A program made the position numbers and the translations under genes. A stretch of DNA of 27,249 nucleotides, taken from contig KE561199.1 of NCBI GenBank assembly GCA_000442015.1, positions 5,397 to 32,645 of the forward strand, read 5' to 3'. The first letter of the stretch is position 1; each line of letters opens with the position of its first letter. Shown in pieces: positions 1 to 10,399 of this stretch. The DNA is from Rozella allomycis CSF55. Lineage: Eukaryota; Rozellomycota. The notes beneath the pieces are model-generated. The model was given only the letters and a program-made list of their open reading frames with translations, was not told where the DNA came from and searched no databases.

Positions 1-2
1 AC

Positions 3-413
3 ACATTAAGACAAAACGATCTCGAATCTAAATACCACCCCGATGAATTAAGGTTTATCTCCATGCACAACTCGGTTATTACCTGCACCAACACAGACAA
101 ACAAAGCGACCTGTCGTTTCGGTTAAAACTACTCACCCAACGACTTCCAGTAAACGATAATCTTTATAGGTACAAAAAGGTCCTCACACCAATATGCCCA
201 CGCTGTAAAACTGAAAATGAAACAATTGAACACATCTTTATTTGCAATCATTCTATTCAAGTATGGGAATCATTAATCGAAACTTTTCTCTTACAATACA
301 ATAACACGGCTAAACACAAAATCTGCCCTCTAATATTCAACGAAATCCTGACCTCGTTTCTTNCATGGACCCTGAATTTGCAAAAGAATTTGCTCATATC
401 GCCTCTCAATTAA
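3..413 (+). mobile_element. Non-LTR retrotransposon (LINE) 3' fragment with zf-RVT motif
   Basis: The frame is open from the left window edge to about position 413, so the element is cut by the edge. The translation carries a reverse-transcriptase-linked zinc-binding motif: CPRCKTENETIEHIFIC (Cys-x2-Cys, then His and Cys) followed by a conserved Trp. In families of the R1/Tad type this motif follows the reverse transcriptase. No upstream polymerase motifs, poly(A) tail or target-site duplication is visible. A single N sits at 363, and codons after it are doubtful because coding-like sequence continues in another frame from 365. The N may mark a join between contigs, so the element may not really adjoin what follows. 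What is seen is the motif and open frame; membership of a LINE is inferred. Confidence 0.65.
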
Positions 414-710
414 AGTTGCAAGAAAGAAAAGCCATTTTGGAAAAGGCTAGGTTTAAATTGAGTAGTTTATTAAACAGGGACAACCTCTAAATTCTTTATT
501 CAAATCTAGAATGAAAGTCTAGGGCTCTAGAGCATTTTAAGGAAAACATATTTTACCACCTGCTTATGGAATCTCTGGCCCTGGTAACACGAATTCCCTG
601 TTCAATCAATTAGCTCATGAATTGATCAAGGTCAATGTGAAGGCGGACATTGGTCACACTGATAGTTTCCTTCAATTCAATATAATAAAATCATGTACTT
701 AGTCATGTTT
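365..710 (+). other. Unresolved coding-like fragments after the N
   Basis: Just past the N, an ATG at 365 opens a 41-residue helical, Lys/Glu/Leu-rich frame (begins MDPEFAKEFAHIASQ) stopping at 488-490. A second coding-like stretch at about 542-700 reads HILPPAYGISGPG and, after a possible intron beginning near 585, AHELIKVNVKADIGH, stopping near 700. These may be the last exons of one gene whose 5' part is missing at the N, but I could not find splice sites that join them in phase. I do not recognise a family. An AATAAA-like stretch lies near 683. Confidence 0.2.
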
Positions 711-776
711 ATTTATATTTAGGTTAAACCATGCCGTGGGATATTTATAGATTCATCATTTCACTTACCTAGCCAC

Positions 777-1378
777 ATGCTTAAATTCTTTGTTTTAGTG
801 CTTTTGTCCTTTGAGTGCTTATGTTTTATCGCAGAAAGCGGTAAGTAGTCTTTTATTTCTATAACGTAGACATTAAATTTACTGTCAAAAAAAATTTGGA
901 GATCACGGCCCCAAACGAAGTCTCGGTTTATGGTGACAAGGTCAAGTTTCAAGTCTCCGTCAAAAACAAAGACATAAAAGACTTTGAATTTTCATACGGT
1001 GGAAATAAAGTAAAGCTTTCTGCCAAAGGCAATGACGCTGGTGAATTCAATGGTCAACTTCTTATGAACGCCAAATTAGAGTATGTCTACAAGGGACTCG
1101 AAAAAGGACAAGTTGTGTTATCACATAATGTTGTTACTCTATTAAGTTTTAAGGGGTTTTCGTCTAGGAATAGCATAAACCATAGTTCCAGTATTTGGTC
1201 ATTCGCTTATCCGATTGTATGCAAAGACAGACAATATATTTTGGGAAATTGGTTGATTGGTAACAAGATTGCTGGAGAAAACGTCAATTTCTGTATAGGA
1301 GTCGAGGGGACCTATCGTTTTGAAAAAGATGAGGAACCATTTGTTCAGGGAGTCCTTTTTAACCGGGGAAAGTCCTAA
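777..1378 (+). CDS. Orphan secreted protein (signal peptide, beta-rich)
   Basis: The protein has two exons, 777-840 and 870-1378, separated by a 29-nt intron (841-869) that splits an Asp codon; the predicted product is 190 residues. The first 21 or so residues are a classic signal peptide (MLKFFVLVLLSFECLCFIAE), so entry into the secretory pathway is well supported. The rest alternates hydrophobic and charged residues as in beta-sandwich proteins (for example ITAPNEVSVYGDKVKFQVSV). Three Cys lie in the mature part or near its start, and no membrane anchor is visible. I do not recognise a family; a resemblance to luminal OST/ribophorin-type beta domains is only an impression. The 3' end is uncertain, because a GT at 1373 and an AG near 1400 could replace the last residues with a short alternative tail. 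It converges on the RMD1-like gene, 87 bp away. Confidence 0.6.
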
Positions 1379-1465
1379 AGCCTAAACCTTCAGTTTAGTG
1401 GCAATTATTTGATTGAATTTTTTTAATATATGAGTCAAATATGAATTTGTAATAACAAAATTGAT

Positions 1466-2666
1466 TTATTTGCAGTGAGAGTTTCTCATAAAAATTACTA
1501 TTTCAACCACTCCTACCACGACAGACATAAATATAAGGACAATAACTATCAATTCCAATGAAGTCGCTTAAATTAAGCCTTAAAATTTCATACCATGATG
1601 ATTTGTGCTATGATCCCTGAGCATTTGTAGCAAGTCCGATATTACAGATACTCTCTGATTCAATACAGCGACACGCTGAGATACTTCAAGGTAACTTCTC
1701 GCTGCTAAATATAGTCTCTCCAAGTTTGGTTGATTCCAAAAGAATTCTGGTGTATCTGTGTTCATGCATATACATTTACATTACCTAGCACGTTTGAGAC
1801 AAGGTTCACGTTTATTCTCACAGAAAAAAGTTCACCGATAAGTTTAGTTATTTCTTCCCTTGACAAGAACACATTGCCTTCTTCGGCTAGTTGCTTAGGA
1901 ATGCCTGATGTCGCGTCAATGCTTTGTTGGACAAGGTCTTCAAATAAAGCAAGCTTAACCGATTGTGCAAGTGCATGACTTAGCGTTAAAAATGTTTTGG
2001 TTGAAGGTGATGATTTCAATGTTATTATATCATTGTAAATTCCAGACTTTGAGTGGGAATCATGAATGTGATACATTAAGTTATCTGTTTGAAATAGACT
2101 AGGTTCAACTGGCTTTAAAGACAAAGGAATCAGTGCCCTGCAAATATCGATCTCATCCTTTTCAGAGAGTCCCCAAAACACAGCAACTCCGTAATCAAAT
2201 ATAAACAATTTGCCATTGAAATCATCGGAACTTTGTTTAGACTCTATATTTTGGTCCTTGGAAAGAACACTAGGAATACTTGGATGAAATGGAACATAAA
2301 GAGCTTCTTCAAATAACCTAGTCTCAATCAGCGGGATTGTGCTTTTCAGGAGTGTTGCTATATGTACTAAATCAACTAGGCAATAATTAAATACTATATA
2401 TAATATTACTTGGCAAAACAATATGCGGAAACTCTATACACGGGAGGGGAATTTTCCTTCAAGTCATTATCCGAGAGAATATCATCCGAGTAACATGTTT
2501 CTCTATCATCAGGTGGAAATATCACAAGTTTTTGATTGTTCTTGGTAGTGCGATTTACTTTATGATAATTTTTCTCGGATTTTTGATTCGGGGGCTCTTC
2601 TTCTTCATTAGTTCTCGATCTTTTATGAAGTAACGTTGAAATTTTAGAATTATTGATTTTGGCCAT
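1466..2666 (-). CDS. RMD1: RMD1/RMND1-family (DUF155) membrane protein
   Basis: This belongs to the conserved eukaryotic DUF155 family (yeast Rmd1, Rmd8, Sif2; human RMND1, which supports mitochondrial translation). Family landmarks run in order: RVSAYC, LFEEALYVPFHP, FIFDYGVAVFWGLSEKDE, KLALFEDLVQQSID, DTPEFFWNQPNLERLY and the heptad-like LNQRVSVISDLLQML. The last exon supplies the family's C-terminal transmembrane helix (LELIVIVLIFMSVVVGVVEI). The N-terminal 70 residues are polar and low in complexity. Exons are 2410-2666, about 1785-2375, 1594-1755 and 1466-1566, with 29-nt and 27-nt introns at 1756-1784 and 1567-1593. The first junction does not fit: the obvious intron 2376-2409 joins out of phase by one base, so the boundary is uncertain or there is an indel. 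There is no obvious mitochondrial presequence, so the yeast Rmd1-like cytosol-facing form is as likely as the RMND1 form. Confidence 0.88.
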
Positions 2667-2724
2667 CTGGAATTAATTACAATTACAATTTGTATATTTC
2701 ACAAAATTGGCTTTGTTCAAGCTC

Positions 2725-2883
2725 ATGGAGTTATTCAGAAAACCTCGTATTTTTAATTTTAGGCTAGGTTCAGCTAGCGCTAATGGAGTTATCAGAAGAT
2801 TACTTTAGTCTATGGGTGTAATGACCATCGTCCTAACAATCTTTGTGGTACATGAACATCATGATCATACCAGCAATAAATAA
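2725..2883 (+). CDS. Candidate microprotein with one membrane segment
   Basis: An ATG at 2725 opens a frame reading MELFRKPRIFNFRLGSASAN. After an in-frame TAG at 2806-2808 the same frame continues as MGVMTIVLTIFVVHEHHDH and ends at TAA 2881-2883. A GT at 2788 and an AG at 2807-2808 would remove 21 nt, including the stop, and give about 45 residues. The N-terminus is basic like a mitochondrial presequence and is followed by one hydrophobic helix and a His-rich tail. That layout resembles small respiratory-chain or assembly subunits, but I cannot name one. AATAAA repeats follow the stop at once, as a 3' end would need. An intron of 21 nt is short for this window, so the gene remains a candidate. 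Confidence 0.3.
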
Positions 2884-2952
2884 ATAAAATAAGTATTAAG
2901 TCAGCCTAAAAATTTTGCAGTGTAAGAACCGGTGTCACAAAAATTATAATAT

Positions 2953-4790
2953 TTATTTTAAGTTACTTCCATCTTTTTCCATTAAAGAAAGTAAATCTTT
3001 TGCTGATTTCGCCACTTCATAAGCTACTGCTGCAACCCGCTGTTTTGTAAGCTTATCTTGGCACCCTTTTTCACCTATGTATTCGGAGAAATTTCTGTTG
3101 AAATATCTTTGCAATTTTTCATTCGCTTTTATCAATTCATTTTTCCATTGCGATAATTCCGAGTAGGCATTGTCTTCAACCGAAACAAGTATGGAAACAT
3201 TATTCGAAATGATTTTGGCACTGGATTCAAGATCTTTTATATTTGATTTGGCTTCTTTCAATGTTACCAACAAATCTTGAATATTTTGAACAAGGTCATT
3301 GGTTTCCTTTTCAAGCGCGACCTTCTTGACTTTAAGAATATCCCCTACCTTGATATTTTCATCTGAATTTTTTTGAATTCGAGATTTGGACTTTTTAGAT
3401 TTTATAAAATCAATTAGCTCCACGACTGTATCTGTTAAGCTGTTCGAAGCATCGTTAATCATTTCTAAATAAGAATCAATATATATCTACTGTCTAAATT
3501 TGGCTCTTCGCGACCAGTAGCACATTGTTTGGCGACAGTTATTAATGAAGACAACTTTGAGGACATAGTAGCTCTTAATGATTTTAAATCATCCTTGTTC
3601 AGGTTAATATTTTCTAATGTTGCGTAAAGTTCAAATTCTTCCGCTGACTCACTTATCTTACGCGCAATGTTAACTATTGTCTTCATGGAATCTAAAATAT
3701 CCGCGGCCAGCCTAGAAGATGCAGCCGTCTGCATTTGGTCCATGGCGTTCAAAAAGTTTTGAAACAAAGATCCATCAAAATTGAATGATTTGCTCTCACT
3801 GTTTTCATGTACAGAAGCCGTGTTCTGAACATCATTGGCCTCAATTTTTCGTTGCGTTGGTTGTGCGTCATGATGGGTGATTTTTTCTTTATTGTTTTGT
3901 CCCATCAAATCCAATCTCTTGATTAAATTAGCATATTGGTGTGATAATTGCGCAATACTTTTTCTAAGCTCTTCATTTTCTTCAAACAATCGCCTGTTAA
4001 TCTTATTTAAAGATATGTTAAGTCGTTACGTCTTCTTGTTTTTCTTTCAGTATTTCTAATTGTCTTATCTTTTCGTCGGCCTCATTAACGTTCTTTTCAA
4101 CTTTTTTAAGTATCATTTTAGCATTTTATTAAACAATTACTTCTTCAAAGCCTTTTTGAACCTCCATCTGTTTTTTAAGACTGCCAATTTCCCTATTTAT
4201 TGTCATCAAGCTGTCTTCTATATCCAACATACCACTAACATTTTCCTTTTGGTATTTTGTTTCTATTTATACCTTTTTGGACTCATTTTTAAGCATATGT
4301 CCTAGATCATTCATTAAGTTATCGAGCGACTCGAGCGTTTCGTCTTGTGTAGTGACTTCGGGTTGATCTTAATTAATAACTAGGTAATAGCTACTTGTAC
4401 ATACTTCCGGAAATCTATTTTCTATTTCGTAGTAAACATCGCTTGCCAGGTCCCTGAACTTGATTTCTGAAAGCGTAGCCAATTTTTGACGAGCTTGGTT
4501 TCTTTTTTGGTGAAATTCATCTTTTAACGGCAAAAAGGGCACTCTATATCGAATATTACTTGCTTACTATTAGCAGCCTTGCTCTCCCTTCTGTCAAGTT
4601 CATCAAATACATCGGTTGCAAGCTCGTGAAACTGAGAAGACGTTAATTTGGACAATTTTTCTTGTGCTGATTGTCTACTAACTGAAATTTGCTCTTTATC
4701 TATCTTTCATGAGAACACAAGAAATACCAATAGATAAATTTGATTGTAGGAATGAATATAAGGCTGCATGATAATTTTTAAATTTCTCAT
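2953..4790 (-). CDS. SPA2: Spa2/GIT-like cell-polarity scaffold (tandem SHD repeats)
   Basis: Eight exons splice in phase into 532 residues from the ATG at 4769 (539 from 4790). The introns are at 4692-4727, 4542-4567, 4368-4394, 4246-4272, 4093-4140, 4002-4029 and 3465-3490. The N-terminal part has two Spa2-homology (SHD/GIT) repeats: AQEKLSKLTSSQFHELATDV then FDELDRR, and ARQKLATLSEIKFRDLASDV then YYEIENRF. A coiled coil follows (GSLKKQMEVQKGFEE, NEADEKIRQLEILKEKQED, RLFEENEELRKSIAQL). The C-terminal half is helical (SRLAADILDSMKTIVNIARK; VAAVAYEVAKSAKDLLSLME), like the Spa2/GIT C-terminal helical domain. No ArfGAP zinc finger or ankyrin repeats precede the SHDs, so it matches fungal Spa2 rather than animal GIT. 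Spa2 scaffolds formins and MAPK components at growth sites. The first intron (36 nt), the 4093-4140 intron (48 nt) and the exact start are the weak points. Confidence 0.75.
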
Positions 4791-4883
4791 TAATGTTTGA
4801 CCTATAAAATTTACAAGCGAACTTTACGGTCTTCTATGAGGAAAGCTAAATGACATGAGTCGGAGTTATAAAATGTATGTAAA

Positions 4884-5830
4884 CTAATCTACTTTATTTT
4901 TGTCAAAAATAACCTCGAGGATATTTTTTCTTCTGCTAAAGTGAGCGACGGGAGATATTCCGACAAATTCAATGGGTAGATCTAAAATTTCTTTTCTGTG
5001 ATTAACGAAAAATGAAACTGTTGGACCATCATGTTCTAAACACAAGCCATCGACGTCATTCTAGGACTTGAAATAAAATGCGAAGCTTTACCGTGAACAA
5101 AGTTACTTTAAAAACATTTTCGTCTTGATGCACTTTATAGAAATCGCTGCTTTCAGCCTCAACAATAAGCTTATCGCTTTTGATCGGGATATTGCTGTCA
5201 ATATTATCATTAATGGAATCTGGATCAGTGTGTTCCAATAAATTTTTAAAACACATGTTTTCCAAAATCTCATTGTTATTCCAAATGTAGTTTCCGCTGT
5301 ATTTATCTTCGAGCTGAACAAGGTAAATGATATTCTACAAGTATTGAGTTTGAGTTTTTGAATTACTATTTCGGGGATCGCTTCGTGTACCGTTTGCTTA
5401 ATTAAACTCATAAACCTCTTTTCAAATCCAAAATCTGAACTCATGTGGTGTGAAATAGAAGGATGAACAAAAATATCCAACACTTTTTTTCTACTCTCAT
5501 TACTGTCAGTCTCCGTTTCAAAAGAGTACGGCATTGGGCGAGTTTCATCCACAACTATGTCAATAGTGATGTTAGACAAGGACCAGTTTGGACATTTAAC
5601 TTTTTCAGAAAGTAAAATATTGAGATATAATATAGATTTGTTATTTTCTAAATGGCATTCAAAGCTCTTGTACTTTTCAGCCATTTGTGATCGATCCAGG
5701 ATATGCCGGTAATGTTTGATAGCTTCTTTCTGTAAATTTTTGTATAACTATATAAATTTACGGACTATTGTACTGTTGGGTCCTTTTTCGCCAATTCTTC
5801 TAACGAGTTCCACAATGAAGATAATTCCAT
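4884..5830 (-). CDS. PIH1D1: PIH1-domain protein (PIH1D1-like)
   Basis: Four exons (5774-5830, 5339-5747, 5092-5306, 4884-5060) splice in phase to 285 residues, close to human PIH1D1 (290). The N-terminus, ELSSLWNSLEELAKKDPTLY, matches the start of PIH1 proteins, in which a helix precedes a 'DP..Y/F' motif. The next region fits the PIH1 domain: LYLNILLSEKV, then a DIVVDETRPMPYSFE strand region, then DIFVHPSI and a helix (RFMSLIKQTVHEAI). The last exon (VSFFVNHRKEILDLPIEFVG) looks like the C-terminal CS-like beta domain. PIH1 proteins work with Hsp90 in the R2TP complex, or in cytoplasmic preassembly of axonemal dyneins, which would suit a flagellate. The choice among PIH1D1, PIH1D2/3 and Kintoun homologues is not certain. 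The second intron (5307-5338, 32 nt) was chosen on phase. It starts 276 bp from the divergent DOHH gene. Confidence 0.6.
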
Positions 5831-6105
5831 TCGACGTTTGTAAATTTTAAAATTAAGACGCAAAATATTGTGTCAGCGGTATTACCCAACGCTATCTTGA
5901 TCAATTGTCTTCTATTAATTATTAGATAATTTCAAACGTTCATTTAAAATATCGGTTGAATATACTTATGTCTTTAGCCGTTATTTGAAGTACTAGACCA
6001 CTATCAAAATTATTATAATTTCTCACACTTAACGGGAAATATATTTCTAATTTTTTGAATGGAACATAAAACCCAAAAAAATGTTCATAACCCTGGCTTT
6101 AAAAA
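5831..6105. promoter_or_regulatory. Shared divergent promoter region, PIH1 protein and DOHH
   Basis: This 275-bp AT-rich gap separates two divergent starts and is among the longest gene-free stretches in the window. I see no coding exon, tRNA-like fold or strong repeat in it. It presumably holds both promoters. A-rich runs occur just before the DOHH start. Confidence 0.4.
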
Positions 6106-7109
6106 ATGACTGTGTCTGAAGTAGATTGCTTATCCACTCAAGGAATAGCTAAAGATAATTTATATAGTTACTTGTCTGATGTTTTATTGAATAAAGATAT
6201 AGAGTTACATGAAAGATTCAGGGCTTTGTTCACTCTGAAGAATATTGGTGGACAACGATCTATTGAAATAATAGGCCAAGGTAGCCGATATATATTCTAA
6301 AACACAGGGTTTGATGATGAATCAGCTTTGTTAAAGCACGAGTTGGCTTATGTTCTTGGGCAAATGAAAGACAAAGCGGCTATTCCAATTCTAATATCTG
6401 TTTTAGATAATGTTCAAGAGGAACCTATGGTACGACATGAAGTAAATTTAAATCTATATATTGATAGGCCGCGGAAGCACTAGGGGCCATTGGAGATGAA
6501 TCTTCATTGTGCATTTTAGAAAAATATAAAAATGATCCTGAAAAATGTGTTTCCGAGACTTGCGAAATCGCAATAGATAATATAAAGTTTGAAACTCTTC
6601 GTAATAAAGGTATTTCTTCTGAAGGTCAATCATCATTTTCTTCAATAGACCCTGCCCCGTCTCTCGCTACAAAAAGTTTAGAAGAATTAGAATGTTTGTA
6701 TCTAGATGATTCCAGACCGCTATTTGAACGATACAGGGCCATGTTTGGTCTTCGCAATGAAGGATCGGAACGAGCAGTGGAAATATTAGCAAAGGGATTT
6801 GGCGATAAAAGCGAACTTTTTCGCCATGAAGTTGCTTATGTCTTTGGACAAATGCAGCATCCAGCATCAGTTCCGGCATTAATAAAAGTCCTTGATGATA
6901 AAAACGAAGTAGGAATGGTCAGGCATGAATGTGCAGAAGCCTTAGGCTCCATAGCTACAAAAGAATGCTACGATGTACTAAAGGCTTACAGCAATGACTC
7001 TAATAGAGTTGTTAGGGAAAGTTGTTTGGTTGCTCTTGACATGTATGAACATGAAAACAGCGGCGAATTTCAATATGCCAACGGTGTGAACAATTTTAAT
7101 GATAATTAA
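6106..7109 (+). CDS. DOHH: Deoxyhypusine hydroxylase
   Basis: This enzyme hydroxylates deoxyhypusine on eIF5A, the last step of hypusine synthesis, using a non-heme di-iron centre in a HEAT-repeat scaffold. The spliced protein is 316 residues (human about 302). All four iron-binding His-Glu pairs are present: [11 protein letters not shown] (about 69-70), [12 protein letters not shown] (102-103), [11 protein letters not shown] (223-224) and [12 protein letters not shown] (256-257). The two halves repeat each other ([13 protein letters not shown] / [13 protein letters not shown]), as in the family. Exons are 6106-6280, 6308-6441 and 6468-7109, with introns of 27 and 26 nt, both joining in phase. 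A variable linker rich in Ser separates the halves. AATAAA occurs about 10 bp after the stop. It converges with the membrane-protein gene 32 bp downstream. Confidence 0.97.
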
Positions 7110-7141
7110 TCTTCCATAAATAAATTTCTTTATTTTTGACG

Positions 7142-8063
7142 CTAAATTATAAAGGGCTCAAATTTCTTCTCAGCTGTCTTTCGGATTTTCCGGTTAATGG
7201 CTACCTTCACCCCCACGGTAACTAAAGCCATCGTTATTACAGCCCCAGACACCCCTAAAATAATTTGATCTTGGGCCCAAGAATTCTTTTTGTATGAATC
7301 GGCGGATTCGTTGTTACTTACGCCCAAATGCAGAGGGTCTCTTCTACTTTCATGATTTTCGTTTAAATCTTCGATATATGATGGAACTATTCCCTGCACA
7401 CTTGGTTTAATTATCCTGCTTTCATTAACCACTAAATCTTCCTCAATTCTTTCTAGTCCGGTGTTATGATTGATGGATGTTACGAGTTCGTCTCCAAAGT
7501 TTTGTGGAGGAAGTGCAATTACTTTAGGGGTGGATTCAGGATCTTTCATGTTATTAACTTGTACATTGTTGAACCCGAAGCCTTCTGAATGTAAAGACAA
7601 TTTAGAACGTTCTTATATAATGAGTAAATATATAGGTACCATCATATGGAATGTTCTTTTGTTTTAAACTTTGGTTCATTAGTTTCTTATTTCTTGGAAG
7701 TCTAACCTTTCTAGATGCATCTCTTTTTATGTCTAAAATTCTTTGATTTCCTGTATCAGAATCATTTTTAACTGATGGAGCAGATGATTTTGTTTGGGTA
7801 TTCGTTGCAAACTGCTCACATGTTTTCACATTTTTATTTGCACTCTTCATCTTGGAATTCTGTGATAGTATTTCTGATCTTTGAATGTCGTTAAATACTT
7901 TCGGTGTATTCCAATTGTGTTTTGCCAGCAATTGTTTAACACTGTTGAATGTACTTTCGCCAACTTCTTCTAGCTGAATTTCTTCATTGTTTTGAGGAAA
8001 GGCGTAGGTGAAACTTAGCAATGGTACAAAGACGATAAGTTTGCTAAAAATCATTACCAGCAT
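7142..8063 (-). CDS. Orphan type I membrane protein
   Basis: Two exons (7640-8063 and 7142-7611) joined across a 28-nt intron give 297 residues. I start at the ATG at 8063 (MLVMIFSKLIVFVPLLSFTY); an ATG at 8054 is equally good. The first 22 or so residues form a signal peptide. The ectodomain is polar, rich in Asn, Ser, Lys and Glu, and low in Cys, so probably extended. One transmembrane helix (IILGVSGAVITMALVTVGV) near the C-terminus is followed by a short basic tail (INRKIRKTAEKKF), giving an outside-in orientation. I recognise no domain. It could be a surface or vesicle receptor-like protein, and it is the kind of lineage-specific gene that evolves fast. It is divergent from AIP1, sharing about 125 bp of upstream DNA. 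Confidence 0.72.
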
Positions 8064-8187
8064 AGATTGTGGCTTGTAATTAAACAGAAGGATCAAATTC
8101 AATATTTATAAATTGTAGACACCATTTTACTATTTTTCTTAATTTAATTGCTTTAATCTACTAAAGTGGCGTAGCGGAAATTGTAAT

Positions 8188-10297
8188 ATGATGGAATTTG
8201 AGAAATGTAAAATAGTAGTTGCCAGATTAATGTGAGCATTTTTAATTGCCCCTTCTCCTTCACCCATAAGAGGTACATCGTTTAAACTAGAAACGGATCG
8301 TTTGGGCGAGAATATCATATACGCCAATGGAAAAGCCATATATTTTCGCAACTTGGAAGTAATAATCATTTAGTATAATCATAGCATCCTGAATATTGTA
8401 AAGAATACAAAGAGCATAATAGTGCTACTACTGTTGCTAGAATCAGCCCTTCTGGGTATTACGCAGCATCTGGAGGTAAAAACAGACACGTCGCGAATAA
8501 AGATGTAAATGGAAATGTTAGAGTTTGGGATTTGACAAATGATAGTCATCTTTTAAAATATGAAACAAAAGTAATTTCAGGCAGGATAAACGACATTTCG
8601 TGGGATAGTGAGAGTAAGAGGATTATAGCGGTCGGCGACGGAAAAAATGGGTAAACTTTTCTATTGAATGTCATTCAGATATGGAAAAGCATTTATGTTT
8701 GACAGTGGATCTTCTGTCGGTGAAGTATCTGGCCACAATAAAGTCATAAATGCGGTATCTATTCGACAGCAGAGGCCGTTTAAAGCGGTGACTTGTTCCG
8801 ATGACTATACAGTAAATTTCTATAATGGAGTTCCTTTCAAATTTGCTCTCTCTATTACTGATCATTCAAGGTTTGTCCATGACGTTAAGTTTAACAATAA
8901 TGGTTCACAATTTGCATCAGTGGGTGCTGACGGAAAAGTAAAATATTCTAAAGTCAAGGAAAGATATTTTTGTACGACGGGATGACCGGGGAGAGAATAA
9001 GCGAACTTTCTAAATGTGAAAACGGTCACAATGGGGGTATTTACGGTTTTTCTTGGTCTCCTGATGACAAAAAGATCGTGACGTCTTCCGGTGATGCTAC
9101 ATGCAAAATTTGGGATGTGGAGCGTGGAGTAGTGCTTAATACAATATGTTTCGACGAATCAATCGACTTTGGAAATCAGCAAGTAGGGAACGCCTGGAAT
9201 CCTAAATTCATAAACTCCGTTTCTCTATCTGGCAATATTAACTATCTGGACGAACGTTCGATTAAACCTGTGAAAATTATATGCGTAATAACTATATCTT
9301 GGAACGAATTAGGGGCATTCTAAAGCAATTACAACATCAGCTAAGGTAGACGAAAAGACTTTTTACACGGCCTCATATGATGGAAGAATATGTAATTTAT
9401 ATTACCTTTTGTGATTAGGCAAGTGGAATGACGATTTGTCTTCTGGACATATTGTCAAAGGAGAATCGAAAACCCAGATTTCAGTCATGAAAGCTCACGA
9501 AAAGAATACAATTAAAATCTTAACTTTAGATGAAAAACTAAAAAAGTTGGATGTGTCCCTAAATTCGTTGATTTCAAATGCAGAGTTAGAATTCGCCGGG
9601 GTTCCTGTTGGACTAGGGTATTTCAAAGAAAATACGTTTTTGGCCACCAACAGCTATTTCTATGTATTAAATAACGATGAAGTTACCTTTAAGAAGAAAT
9701 TAGATTTTGAACCCTCTGTTTTCGAGAATTTTGACAATCTCATAGCATTATCATCTGTAATTGAAATACACATTGTTTCATAGAAAAATGAAGTTTATTT
9801 ATTTCAATTTAATTCAAATGCTTTGATTGAGAATGGAAAGTTCACAAAAAATCGGGGCGATGTTACGTGTATGGCATTTTCCAATGACGGATCGCTTCTT
9901 GCCGTTGGTGACTCCCAAAGGGCCATACTGGTTTATAATATAAAGACATTTGAGGTCCTTTTATATTAAACATTTGATTAAAGGTTAAAATTAATCAATG
10001 GATTTTCCATAATGCAAGAGTAAATTCCATAAATTGGTCCCCTGATGATCTTTTCGCTACTAGCGGATCTTTGGATACAAACATAATTGTTTGGAGCGTT
10101 GAGAAACCTTTACAAAGATTGGTGATAAAAGGTAGAGTATTTGATTTTCACTCATTAGGTGCTCATCAGGACGGTGTAAGTAACGCTATTTTTCTAAATA
10201 ATAACACAATTTTATCAACAGTAAGACATTAAAAGAAGCCTTACGTTAGGGTCAGGATGGTTGCATTCGCACCTGGTCAGTTAAAACAACACAATAA
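8188..10297 (+). CDS. AIP1: Actin-interacting protein 1 (WDR1/Aip1)
   Basis: Twelve exons and eleven introns (26-30 nt) splice perfectly in phase to 601 residues; human WDR1 is 606. Aip1 binds ADF/cofilin-decorated actin filaments, speeds their disassembly and caps barbed ends. WD40 repeats run throughout, with landmark strings close to the animal protein: VARISPSGYYAASG, DSGSSVGEVSGHNKVINAVS, DHSRFVHDVKF, HNGGIYGFSWSPDDKKIV, SVSLSGNINYLDE, and the end INWSPDDLFATSGSLDTNI. Exons: 8188-8206, 8237-8358, 8385-8475, 8503-8650, 8679-8937, 8964-9284, 9313-9391, 9419-9756, 9784-9954, 9984-10131, 10159-10220, 10250-10297. The start in a 19-nt first exon is supported by phase and by an N-terminus like that of WDR1. 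The stop codon overlaps an AATAAA signal. Confidence 0.97.
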
Positions 10298-10399
10298 AGC
10301 GACCACCGTTTTAATCTTTAATTTATTTTTTAGACTATAAATTTCATTGTTTACTCTTAAACTATTTGCAATATTGTGCTGCATTTACGAAATTTCATT

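Noticed and set aside
1094-1119. A 26-nt GT...AG stretch inside the secreted-protein gene
   Set aside because: Removing it shifts the frame and stops translation within eight codons, while reading through keeps a long plausible frame. The size match to real introns is probably chance in AT-rich DNA.
1445-1561. Plus-strand frame ending the secreted-protein gene (starts VRVSHKNYYF, His/Tyr/Asn-rich)
   Set aside because: It is the antisense of the last exon of the RMD1-like gene, which encodes that family's C-terminal membrane helix in phase with the preceding exon.
8139-8369. 76-codon minus-strand frame upstream of AIP1
   Set aside because: It covers the first two exons of AIP1 on the other strand, and those exons are supported by phase and family sequence.
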